Shown: one piece after another, positions 16,785 to 23,894 of the stretch
Layout of the letters: each line of letters opens with the position of its first letter
Position numbering within the stretch: the stretch's first letter is position 1
DNA from: an uncultured Collinsella sp.
GTDB taxonomy: Bacteria > Actinomycetota > Coriobacteriia > Coriobacteriales > Coriobacteriaceae
Assembly: GCA_900541025.1 (NCBI GenBank)
Contig: UQIL01000026.1
Location: forward strand, 1-30,055
DNA length: 30,055 bases
Direction of reading: 5' to 3'
Position numbers and translations under genes: made by a program
The notes under the pieces: model-generated
Databases searched by the model: none
The model's input: the letters and a program-made list of their open reading frames with translations, nothing else
Told to the model about the DNA's origin: nothing

Positions 16785-16847
16785 TCAGACCTCCATCTGA
16801 CATCGTCTTGCGCTGATAGATAAACCATAAGAAATAAAACCGAGATG

Positions 16848-16853
16848 ATTATA
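16848..16853 (-). promoter_or_regulatory. -10 box of the pyk promoter
   Basis: A perfect TATAAT is read on the minus strand. The -35 is weak; TTGGGG lies 19 bases upstream. Transcription would begin near 16841, with a leader of about 57 bases to the pyk ATG. Confidence 0.5.
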
Positions 16854-16858
16854 ACGAA

Positions 16859-17078
16859 ATGCCGACCGAATACCCCAAAAAATCGACCGTATGCCGAAAT
16901 GGAAGTTCATTTTTTGCGGGAAAAACGGTATATGAAAAATCTTTACCAACCACTCCAACCGCTGCTATCTGGGCGATATGTCAGTTTGGCGATGTGCCGA
17001 AGAAAAAACGTTTTACCAATGTTGAGCATCACACGGTCTGCACCGTTGCGTGCGGACCATATTTCCAAACCGATTGTT
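16859..17078. other. AT-richer intergenic stretch between pyk and the ATPase gene
   Basis: No convincing coding frame is seen. The stretch is visibly richer in A and T than its surroundings. It carries an 18-base sequence at 16983-17000 that recurs with two changes at 21411-21428. Divergent promoters of pyk and the ATPase gene flank it. Confidence 0.5.
16983..17000 (+). repeat. Copy 1 of an AGTTTG-N2-GATGTGCCGA intergenic motif
   Basis: AGTTTGGCGATGTGCCGA matches copy 2 at 21411-21428 in 16 of 18 positions. Both are followed by A-rich sequence and both lie upstream of a promoter for a plus-strand gene. Confidence 0.5.
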
Positions 17079-17108
17079 TTGGCTAGACGCGTCGCTTTGG
17101 GGTACCAT
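17079..17108 (+). promoter_or_regulatory. Predicted promoter of the P-type ATPase gene
   Basis: TTGGCT (17079-17084), an 18-base spacer and TACCAT (17103-17108). Transcription would start near 17115, giving a leader of about 112 bases that contains two hairpins. Confidence 0.5.
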
Positions 17109-17114
17109 AGCTCC

Positions 17115-17226
17115 ACTATCAACTGCCGCTCAGCACGGCAGCCTTGATGAGCCCTTGCCCTTCTCCTGGGAATTATGATCGGGCATCAATCTGCTGAGTG
17201 GCCCGAATCCCAGGAGGGGACTCTAT
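17115..17226 (+). promoter_or_regulatory. Structured leader RNA that can mask the ATPase ribosome site
   Basis: Hairpin 1 (17118-17148): ATCAA-CTGCCG pairs with CGGCAG-CC-TTGAT around a 7-base loop. Hairpin 2: CTCCTGGGA (17163-17171) pairs perfectly with TCCCAGGAG (17208-17216), enclosing CGGGC/GCCCG (17180-17184 with 17201-17205) and a 16-base loop. The 3' arm of hairpin 2 contains GGAGG, the Shine-Dalgarno for the ATG at 17227. The arrangement suggests translational control by ion, protein or temperature. It does not match a riboswitch class I can name. Confidence 0.55.
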
Positions 17227-19908
17227 ATGCAAAAGGAATACCTGTCCGCCGCGGCGGAGGTGCTCAGCGACCAAGGTGTCGATGAGAACCTCGGCCTGAG
17301 CAACGACGAGGCGTCTTCGCGCCTCGCCAAGACAGGCCCTAACAAGCTCGAGGAAGCCGAGAAGACGCCGCTGTGGAAGCGTTTCTTTGAGCAGATGGCC
17401 GACCCCATGGTCATCATGCTGATCGTTGCCGCCGTCATCAGTGCGCTCACGGGCATGGTCAAGGGCGAGCCCGACTTTGCCGATGTTGCCATCATCATGT
17501 TCGTCGTTATCGTCAACTCGGTGCTGGGCGTGGTCCAGGAAGCCAAGAGCGAGGAGGCCCTCGAGGCCCTGCAGGAGATGAGTGCGGCGCAGTCCAAGGT
17601 GCTGCGCGACGGCAAGCTCGTGCACCTGCCGAGCGCCGAGCTCGTGCCCGGCGACGTGATCATGCTCGAGGCGGGCGACTCCGTCCCGGCCGACTGCCGC
17701 GTGCTCGAGAGCGCCACGATGAAGATCGAAGAGGCCGCGCTCACTGGCGAGTCCGTGCCCGTAGAGAAGCACGCCAACGTGATCGAGCTTGCTGCGGGCA
17801 CCGATGACGTGCCGCTCGGCGACCGTAAGAACATGTGCTATATGGGCTCCACCGTCGTGTACGGCCGTGGTCGCGCCGTCGTGGTCGGCACCGGCATGAA
17901 CACCGAGATGGGCAAGATCGCCGGCGCCCTGGCCGAGGCCAAGGAAGAGCTCACGCCGCTGCAGGTGAAGCTCGCCGAGCTCAGCCGCATCCTCACCATC
18001 ATGGTGATCGTCATCTGCGTCGTGATCTTTGGCGTTGACATCCTCCGCCACGGCGTGGGCAACGTCCTTACCGATCCGACTGCCCTGCTCGACACCTTTA
18101 TGGTTGCCGTCTCGCTCGCCGTCGCCGCCATCCCCGAGGGCCTGGTCGCCGTCGTGACCATCGTCCTTTCGCTTGGCGTGACCAAGATGGCCAAGCGCCA
18201 GGCGATTATCCGCAAGCTCTCTGCTGTCGAGACCCTTGGCTGCACACAGACCATCTGCTCCGACAAGACCGGTACCCTTACCCAGAACAAGATGACCGTC
18301 GTCAAGCACGAGCTCGCTGCGCCCAAGGAGAAGTTCCTGGCCGGCATGGCGCTGTGCTCCGATGCTCAGTGGGACGAGGAGCTGGGCGAGGCCGTGGGTG
18401 AGCCGACTGAGTGTGCGCTCGTCAACGATGCCGGCAAGGCGGGCCTCACTGGCCTGACTGCCGAGCACCCGCGCGTGGGCGAGGCCCCGTTTGACTCGGG
18501 CCGCAAGATGATGTCCGTGGTCGTCGAGACCCTTGACGGCGAGTATGAGCAGTACACCAAGGGCGCGCCCGACGTGGTGATCGGCCTGTGCACCCATATC
18601 TACGAGGGCGATAAGGTCGTCCCCCTGACCGAGGAGCGTCGCGCCGAGCTCGTGGCCGCCAACAAGGCCATGGCCGACGAGGCCCTGCGCGTACTGGCGC
18701 TGGCAAGCCGCACCTACACCGAGGTCCCGGCCGACTGCAGCCCCGCCGCGCTCGAGCATGACCTGGTCTTCTGCGGCCTATCCGGCATGATCGACCCGGT
18801 CCGTCCCGAGGTGGCCGACGCCATCCGCGAGGCCCACGATGCCGGTATCCGCACCGTCATGATCACGGGCGACCATATCGACACTGCCGTGGCCATTGCC
18901 AAGCAGCTGGGCATCGTCGCCGATCGCAGCCATGCCATCACCGGTGCCGACCTCGATCGCATGAGCGACGAGGAGCTCGACGCGCACATCGAGGACTACG
19001 GCGTGTACGCCCGCGTCCAGCCCGAGCACAAGACCCGCATCGTCGAGGCCTGGAAGTCGCGCGACCAGATCGTGGCCATGACGGGCGACGGCGTCAACGA
19101 CGCCCCGTCCATCAAGCGCGCCGACATTGGCGTGGGCATGGGCATCACCGGCACCGACGTCACCAAGAACGTTGCCGACATGGTGCTCGCCGACGACAAC
19201 TTCGCCACCATCATCGGTGCCTGCGAAGAGGGCCGTCGCATCTACGACAACATCCGCAAGGTCATCCAGTTCCTGCTTTCGGCCAACCTTGCCGAGGTGT
19301 TCTCGGTGTTTATCGCCACGCTCATCGGCTTTACCATCTTCCAGCCGGTGCAGCTGCTGTGGGTGAACCTAGTTACCGACTGCTTCCCCGCGCTCGCGTT
19401 GGGCATGGAGGATGCCGAGGGCGACATCATGAAGCGCAAGCCGCGCAACGCCAAGGACGGCGTCTTTGCCGGCAATATGGGCCTGGACTGTGTGGTCCAG
19501 GGCCTAATCATCACCGTGCTGGTGCTGGCGAGCTTCTTTGTGGGCGTGTACTTTGACATGGGCTACATCCATATCGCCGATATGATCGCCGGCAATGCCG
19601 ACGAGGAAGGCGTGATGATGGCGTTCATCACGCTCAACATGGTCGAGATTTTCCACTGCTTCAATATGCGCAGTCGTCGTGCGTCGCTGTTTAGCATGAA
19701 GAAGCAGAACAAGTGGCTGTGGGCTTCCGCCGCGCTGGCGCTGGTGCTGACGGTGATCGTAACCGTGCAGCCGACGCTTGCCGAGATGTTCTTTGGCCCC
19801 GTGACGCTTGAGCTCAAGGGCGTTCTTGCCGCGCTGGGCCTGGCCTTCCTGATCATCCCGCTGATGGAGATCTACAAGGCGATCATGCGCGCTGTGGAGA
19901 AAGAGTAG
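17227..19908 (+). CDS. P2A-type calcium-transporting ATPase
   Basis: An 893-residue P-type ATPase of the SERCA/PMR1-like group that exports Ca2+ (possibly Mn2+) using ATP. It has an N-terminal cation-ATPase domain, actuator motif T-G-E-S (173-176), phosphorylation site C-S-D-K-T-G-T-L-T with Asp346, a nucleotide-binding domain, hinge T-G-D-G-V-N-D-A-P (from about 619) and a C-terminal membrane domain. Ion-site residues equivalent to those of SERCA are present: P-E-G-L in M4 (Glu304), Asn687 and Glu690 in M5, and Asn714, Thr717 and Asp718 in M6. This supports calcium and suggests more than one ion site. The ATG lies 9 bases after GGAGG, which is sequestered in the leader hairpin. The gene is monocistronic. 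Confidence 0.92.
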   Translation: MQKEYLSAAAEVLSDQGVDENLGLSNDEASSRLAKTGPNKLEEAEKTPLWKRFFEQMADPMVIMLIVAAVISALTGMVKGEPDFADVAIIMFVVIVNSVLGVVQEAKSEEALEALQEMSAAQSKVLRDGKLVHLPSAELVPGDVIMLEAGDSVPADCRVLESATMKIEEAALTGESVPVEKHANVIELAAGTDDVPLGDRKNMCYMGSTVVYGRGRAVVVGTGMNTEMGKIAGALAEAKEELTPLQVKLAELSRILTIMVIVICVVIFGVDILRHGVGNVLTDPTALLDTFMVAVSLAVAAIPEGLVAVVTIVLSLGVTKMAKRQAIIRKLSAVETLGCTQTICSDKTGTLTQNKMTVVKHELAAPKEKFLAGMALCSDAQWDEELGEAVGEPTECALVNDAGKAGLTGLTAEHPRVGEAPFDSGRKMMSVVVETLDGEYEQYTKGAPDVVIGLCTHIYEGDKVVPLTEERRAELVAANKAMADEALRVLALASRTYTEVPADCSPAALEHDLVFCGLSGMIDPVRPEVADAIREAHDAGIRTVMITGDHIDTAVAIAKQLGIVADRSHAITGADLDRMSDEELDAHIEDYGVYARVQPEHKTRIVEAWKSRDQIVAMTGDGVNDAPSIKRADIGVGMGITGTDVTKNVADMVLADDNFATIIGACEEGRRIYDNIRKVIQFLLSANLAEVFSVFIATLIGFTIFQPVQLLWVNLVTDCFPALALGMEDAEGDIMKRKPRNAKDGVFAGNMGLDCVVQGLIITVLVLASFFVGVYFDMGYIHIADMIAGNADEEGVMMAFITLNMVEIFHCFNMRSRRASLFSMKKQNKWLWASAALALVLTVIVTVQPTLAEMFFGPVTLELKGVLAALGLAFLIIPLMEIYKAIMRAVEKE

Positions 19909-19919
19909 CGTACTCGTCC

Positions 19920-20007
19920 GGGCCCGCCCCACGCCCTTTCTCCCTCACTGGTCCTCGCGCTTCGCGCTGCGGGATCGTTCGGGAGAAAGGGCTTCCGGGG
20001 CGGGCCC
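19920..20007. repeat. Very long GC-rich hairpin after the ATPase gene
   Basis: Two perfect stems are stacked: GGGCCCGCCCC (19920-19930) with its complement at 19997-20007, and GCCCTTTCTCCC (19933-19944) with its complement at 19981-19992. The 36-base apical part contains a smaller GCGC/GCGC hairpin. No T-run follows. It may act as a terminator or mRNA-end stabiliser, but the size suggests a palindromic repeat element. Confidence 0.65.
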
Positions 20008-20066
20008 TGCGGTATCCTTGCTGGCTTTTCTTCCGTGCGGATGAAAAGGGCTGAGGAAAAGTTTGT

Positions 20067-20100
20067 GAGCTGGTCGGGCTTTGCCCGGCCAGCTCTTTTT
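20067..20100 (+). terminator. Intrinsic terminator upstream of rsgA
   Basis: A 13-bp stem (GAGCTGGTCGGGC with GCCCGGCCAGCTC, one G-U pair) and a 3-base loop are followed by TTTTT. It ends transcription from the ATPase gene. Confidence 0.9.
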
Positions 20101-20110
20101 GATTTAAAAT
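20081..20110 (+). promoter_or_regulatory. Candidate promoter of rsgA
   Basis: TTGCCC (20081-20086), 18 bases, TAAAAT (20105-20110). The -35 lies in the preceding terminator's loop and descending arm, as at the nickel operon promoter. Confidence 0.45.
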
Positions 20111-20148
20111 ACCTGCTCAGTTGTGATTTATGGTGCTGGGAGGCGCTT

Positions 20149-21333
20149 GTGGGCAAGGCTAAGGCTAAAGCGAAGAAAAAGACGACGGGGGCGCGGGCTA
20201 AGCGCGATCGTCGTCGGAAGCTTGCGACCGAAGCTCCCGCATCTGCTGAGGAGCTGCTGGCAAGCGTGCCGGGACTCGACGCGCTGCAGGATGTTCCGGC
20301 GTTTGATGACCTGCCGGTCGATGAAGCTCAGCAGGCTGCCTTTGATGATTTCTGCGCACATGCCGAGGAGCCCGAGCAGATGCAGCTTGGCGCCGTGGTG
20401 CGCTTGGATCGTGGGTTTCCACTGGTGGCGACCGCCGATGACACGTTTCGTGCCGAGCATGCTGTGGGGTTTGCCAAGTCACGCGGCGAGGACGAGGTCC
20501 TGCTGCCTGCCGTGGGCGATCGTGTGGCGGTGCGCCGCGCTCCCGGGCACGATATGGGCGTGATTGAGTGCGTGCTGCCGCGCCGTACGAGCTTTGAGCG
20601 TTGGCGCGGCCGTGCCCGCGGGGAGCGTCAGGTGCTCTGCTCCAACGTGGATAGCGTGCTAATCGTGCAGGCGCTCGGTGCCGGCGAGGTGCTGCTCGAC
20701 CGCGTGGCGCGCTCGCTGGTGTTGGCGCTCGACTGCGATGCCGAACCGGTGGTGGTACTCACCAAAGCTGACCGCTGCGATGCCGAGGAACTCGAGCGCG
20801 ATCTGGACCGCGTGCGCCGCCTGGTGGGTCCGGACGTGCGCGTGATCGTGACGTCCTCTGTCGAGGGCCGCGGCCTGGACGAGGTCCGTGCCTGCGTGCC
20901 CGCCGGGAGCTGCGCCATGATTCTGGGCGAGTCGGGTGCCGGCAAGTCGACGCTGCTCAACGCGCTGCTGGGCCACGATACGTTGGCGACCGGCGGTGTG
21001 CGCGAACGCGACGATCAGGGCCGTCACACTACCGTCGCGCGCGTGATGGTGGCACTGCCGGGCGACGCCGGCGTGATCGCCGATGCCCCGGGCCTGCGCA
21101 GCCTGCCGCTCGTGGGTCACGAGCGGGGTCTGGCGCGCGCTTTCCCCGAGATTGTCGAGGCATCGCGCGCGTGCCGGTTTGGCGATTGCACGCATGTCCA
21201 TGAGCCGGGCTGCGCCGTTCGCGAGGCCGAGGACGCCGGGCAGATCGATAGCCTGCGTCTGGAAACGTTCCAAAACCTGGCGTCATCCATGCGCGTGAGC
21301 GCTCAAATGCTCGATCCCGATGTCCATCTGTAA
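20149..21333 (+). CDS. rsgA: Ribosome small-subunit biogenesis GTPase RsgA
   Basis: RsgA is a circularly permuted GTPase that checks and matures the 30S subunit. The protein has about 394 residues, somewhat longer than usual because of a basic N-terminal tail (K-A-K-A-K-A-K-K-K, R-A-K-R-D-R-R-R-K) and an acidic linker. An OB-fold follows (near L-G-A-V-V-R-L-D-R-G-F-P). The G motifs run in permuted order: T-K-A-D (G4), then G-E-S-G-A-G-K-S-T (G1), then D-A-P-G (G3). The zinc site is C-R-F-G-D-C-T-H-V-H-E-P-G-C. The start is a GTG with GGGAGG 5 bases upstream; an upstream in-frame ATG at 20035 would translate through the terminator and is rejected. A terminator follows. Confidence 0.94.
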   Translation: MGKAKAKAKKKTTGARAKRDRRRKLATEAPASAEELLASVPGLDALQDVPAFDDLPVDEAQQAAFDDFCAHAEEPEQMQLGAVVRLDRGFPLVATADDTFRAEHAVGFAKSRGEDEVLLPAVGDRVAVRRAPGHDMGVIECVLPRRTSFERWRGRARGERQVLCSNVDSVLIVQALGAGEVLLDRVARSLVLALDCDAEPVVVLTKADRCDAEELERDLDRVRRLVGPDVRVIVTSSVEGRGLDEVRACVPAGSCAMILGESGAGKSTLLNALLGHDTLATGGVRERDDQGRHTTVARVMVALPGDAGVIADAPGLRSLPLVGHERGLARAFPEIVEASRACRFGDCTHVHEPGCAVREAEDAGQIDSLRLETFQNLASSMRVSAQMLDPDVHL

Positions 21334-21350
21334 TTGATTTTTCCTATGAC

Positions 21351-21386
21351 AGCCGTCTCCCAACTATTCGGGAGACGGCTTTTTTG
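21351..21386 (+). terminator. Intrinsic terminator of rsgA
   Basis: AGCCGTCTCCC (21351-21361) pairs perfectly with GGGAGACGGCT (21370-21380) around an 8-base loop, followed by TTTTT. Confidence 0.95.
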
Positions 21387-21410
21387 CTGCGGAAAAGCCT
21401 CGAAACATGC

Positions 21411-21428
21411 AGTTTGCTGATGTGCCGA
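21411..21428 (+). repeat. Copy 2 of the AGTTTG-N2-GATGTGCCGA motif
   Basis: AGTTTGCTGATGTGCCGA, 16 of 18 bases identical to 16983-17000. It lies just ahead of the tad operon control region. Confidence 0.5.
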
Positions 21429-21499
21429 CCAAAACCTTGCCACGAGCTTGACGGGCTGGTCAGCTTTTGGTCAGCGATTGGTTTGACATCGAAAACCAA
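21427..21499 (+). promoter_or_regulatory. Control region of the tad operon
   Basis: A perfect -35 hexamer TTGACA (21483-21488) lies inside an inverted repeat TTGGTTT (21478-21484) / AAACCAA (21493-21499). Two direct copies of GGTCAGC at 21458 and 21469 are spaced by 11 bases, about one helical turn. GACCAAAA (21427-21434) and TTTTGGTC (21465-21472) form a wider inverted repeat. The -10 is weak (GATTGC near 21506), which would fit dependence on an activator. No regulator gene is adjacent. Confidence 0.45.
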
Positions 21500-21585
21500 G
21501 ATCGCGATTGCGCCGCTTTGCGCTCTGACCGCCCAGACAATGGTGGTACGGGCATTCGCCCGGCACTGCCATGAGAGGAGCGGCC

Positions 21586-22245
21586 GTGAACAAGAGCAAG
21601 CGCATCGCCATCAGTCTGGTCACGGGCGTGCTCGCTGCTCTGCTTTGCATGGTTTACGGCTCGTCGATCCGCTCGCAAGCCGAACAGGTCCAGGCTGAGA
21701 CCTTGGCCAAGTACGGTGGCGATCGCGTCGAGGTATGCGTCGCGGCGCGCGATATCGATGTGGGCGAGACCCTCGATGAGACCAATGTCATAACCCAGGA
21801 ATGGCTGACGAGTCTGCTGCCGCGTGACGCGGCGACCGAGCTGCGCCAGGTGCGCGGCGACGTGACGACTTCGCGTATTCCCAAAAACGCCGTGATCTGC
21901 AATGTCTACACCAAGGCCGAGAGCCGCAAGCTCGAGGTGCCTAAGGGCAAGGTCGCCGTTTCGGTGGCGGTCGATGCCGAGCACTCGGTCGGCGGTGCTA
22001 CGGGCGTGGGCAGCTACGTGGATGTGTATGTGCAAAAAGACGGCGTAACCGATCGGCTGTGCGGCGCGCACGTGATCGATACCAGTGAGGATTCCGGTGC
22101 CACGCGCGAGGGCAAGATCGAATGGGTGACGCTGGCGGCTGACCCCGAAGACGTCAAGGAGCTGCTGGGAGCCTCGGGCAAGGGAACGGTCAGCTTGACG
22201 ATTCCCGCCACGGCGCGCGGCAAAAAGAGCGGAGGCGACGAGTGA
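21586..22245 (+). CDS. cpaB: Flp pilus assembly protein CpaB (RcpC family)
   Basis: A protein of about 219 residues with an N-terminal membrane anchor (about residues 6-25) and then a SAF/CpaB-type domain. D-V-G-E-T-L-D-E-T-N-V and the block R-K-L-E-V-P-K-G-K-V-A-V-S-V-A-V-D are typical. The family helps stabilise Flp pilus assembly on the outer side of the membrane. The GTG start has AGAGGAG 5 bases upstream; the ATG at 21571 lies within that ribosome site and is less likely. It is the first gene of the tad operon and overlaps the next by one to four bases. Confidence 0.82.
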   Translation: MNKSKRIAISLVTGVLAALLCMVYGSSIRSQAEQVQAETLAKYGGDRVEVCVAARDIDVGETLDETNVITQEWLTSLLPRDAATELRQVRGDVTTSRIPKNAVICNVYTKAESRKLEVPKGKVAVSVAVDAEHSVGGATGVGSYVDVYVQKDGVTDRLCGAHVIDTSEDSGATREGKIEWVTLAADPEDVKELLGASGKGTVSLTIPATARGKKSGGDE

Positions 22246-23894
22246 TGAAGGCAATCTGGCTTGCGTGCTGCGCGTGCGGCGATTACGGACTGTTGCAGCG
22301 GGAAGTCGAGGGCCGTGATGTGGGTGCACAGGTGCTTCGCGTGGGTGACCTGGACGGGCTGGTTTCCATGGCGCGGGCGTTTCCGTCGCGCCGCGGGGCT
22401 GCCATCATCGCGGCGTCTCTGTTTGATACCGAAGATGTGCGCAAGACTGTTGCGCGCCTGACGGCCGAAGGCCGCGTGAGTCGCGTGGTCGTGTTGATAG
22501 AAGCGCTCGATCCGTCGGATATCGAGGGGCTGTTTCGCGCGGGGGCGACCGAGGTCATCGCTGCACACAGTATATGCGGCAACGGGCGCGCGGGCGAGGG
22601 AGCGGTTGATTCCGATCGGCGCATGACGATTGAGCCCGATGCTTTTGTTGATAGGGAACTCGGGGCGCCTCGCGCTACAAGAGGCCCGCGTGTTGATGAT
22701 TATGGAAAAGCGGAAGCCGAGCATGGTCGGCGCCCCCGGAACCCCCTTGTACACGATGACGCTGGAGGGCCGGCGCAGCATGCTGGCGATTCTCCGGCTG
22801 TAGATATGGGATACGTGCACGGCGTGAATCTGGCGGATGAACTCGATGAAGTTGAGGGCTTTGCCGGGTGCGGCGAGTTGTCGCTGATGCAGCATGAGCA
22901 GATTGCGCAGAACGAGCCTGCCTCGCAGACCGAACAAGCTGCCATGCCGGCTTGGACGCAGCGTGTGGTTGCGGCGGGGGAGACGGGGACGCTGTCACCG
23001 ACGCCCGCCCCGCCGCCTCCGATGCCGCCGGCAGACGCTGCCGCTTCGCCGCATCGAGCACCGGTCATCTGCGCCATTTCGGGTTCGGGCGGTTGCGGCA
23101 AGTCGACGATCGTTGCCACCATGGCACACACATCGTCGCTGTTGGGCTTGCGTGCCGCCGTGCTCGACCTGGACCTGATGTTTGGAAACCTTTACGACTT
23201 GTTAGGTGTCGATGCTCCGCGCGATATGGCGGCACTTATCGAGCCGTCGGCGGCGGGCACGCTCGCCGAGCCGGATATCGTAGCCACATCGATGCGCGTG
23301 GCACCGGGCGTTACGCTCTGGGGTCCCGTCACGGCGCCCGAGCAAGCCGAGCTCATGGCACGTCCGGTGGAGCTACTGCTTGATGTTCTGCGTCGCGAAT
23401 CCGACGTGGTCTTTATCGATACCTCGGTCTTTTGGGGCGACGCCGTGGCGGCTGCGGTGGCGGCGAGCGACCGTTGCCTGGTCGTTGGCGATGCGGCGGT
23501 GTCGTCCGCGGCATCGGCATCGCGCGTCATTGAACTGGCAGGTCGAGTAGGTGTGCCGCGCACGCGCATGAGCGCCGTGTTCAACCGGTTCGGTGCGCGC
23601 GGGGCAGACGAGGACGTCGCCATGCGCTTTGAGATTGCCTGTGCGTTAAGCTCCAAGATTCGTATCGCCGATGGCGGGCAGGATCTCGCCGCGCTCATGG
23701 CGTTTGGGCGCGCTGACGAGGCAGTGGGGCAGACCAGCGCTTTTGCGACTAGCGTGCGCGAGGCCACGCGCGAGATGCTCGTGGAACTGGGGTGCGCCGT
23801 CGGCCCTTGGAGCGATATGGTCGCCGACCGTGCAACGCGCACCGAACGCCCGCGTATCCGCCTTCCCTGGTCGCGCGAGGGTGATCAGCGATGA
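22245..23894 (+). CDS. tadZ: TadZ/CpaE-like pilus-localisation ATPase
   Basis: A protein of about 549 residues. The N-terminal 110 or so residues resemble an atypical receiver-like domain (V-V-V-L-I-E-A-L-D-P-S-D, G-A-T-E-V-I-A). A long, polar and Pro/Ala-rich linker follows (about 115-270). The C-terminal half is a ParA/MinD-type domain: G-S-G-G-C-G-K-S-T is the deviant Walker A, L-D-L-D-L-M-F-G-N-L the Walker A' region, and V-F-I-D-T-S the Walker B. TadZ proteins place the Tad machine at a cell pole. The first Walker A residues are S-G-S-G-G rather than K-G-G, so the signature lysine is absent, as in several TadZ proteins. Starts GTG 22242 and ATG 22245 are both possible; GGAGG precedes them. 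Confidence 0.8.
   Translation: MKAIWLACCACGDYGLLQREVEGRDVGAQVLRVGDLDGLVSMARAFPSRRGAAIIAASLFDTEDVRKTVARLTAEGRVSRVVVLIEALDPSDIEGLFRAGATEVIAAHSICGNGRAGEGAVDSDRRMTIEPDAFVDRELGAPRATRGPRVDDYGKAEAEHGRRPRNPLVHDDAGGPAQHAGDSPAVDMGYVHGVNLADELDEVEGFAGCGELSLMQHEQIAQNEPASQTEQAAMPAWTQRVVAAGETGTLSPTPAPPPPMPPADAAASPHRAPVICAISGSGGCGKSTIVATMAHTSSLLGLRAAVLDLDLMFGNLYDLLGVDAPRDMAALIEPSAAGTLAEPDIVATSMRVAPGVTLWGPVTAPEQAELMARPVELLLDVLRRESDVVFIDTSVFWGDAVAAAVAASDRCLVVGDAAVSSAASASRVIELAGRVGVPRTRMSAVFNRFGARGADEDVAMRFEIACALSSKIRIADGGQDLAALMAFGRADEAVGQTSAFATSVREATREMLVELGCAVGPWSDMVADRATRTERPRIRLPWSREGDQR

Noticed and set aside
15294..16823. 509-codon plus-strand open frame
   Set aside because: Antisense to pyruvate kinase; composition (Asp, Val, Leu, Gly runs) is typical of a shadow frame.
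17115..17226. Manganese yybP-ykoY riboswitch ahead of the ATPase gene
   Set aside because: The expected conserved loop sequences could not be matched; only the location before an ion pump fits. Kept as an unclassified structured leader.
17173..18759. 528-codon minus-strand open frame
   Set aside because: Antisense to the Ca2+ ATPase; His/Asp/Leu-rich shadow without motifs.
20035..20148. Upstream extension of rsgA
   Set aside because: It runs through an intrinsic terminator and has no similarity to RsgA; GTG 20149 has GGGAGG at the right distance.
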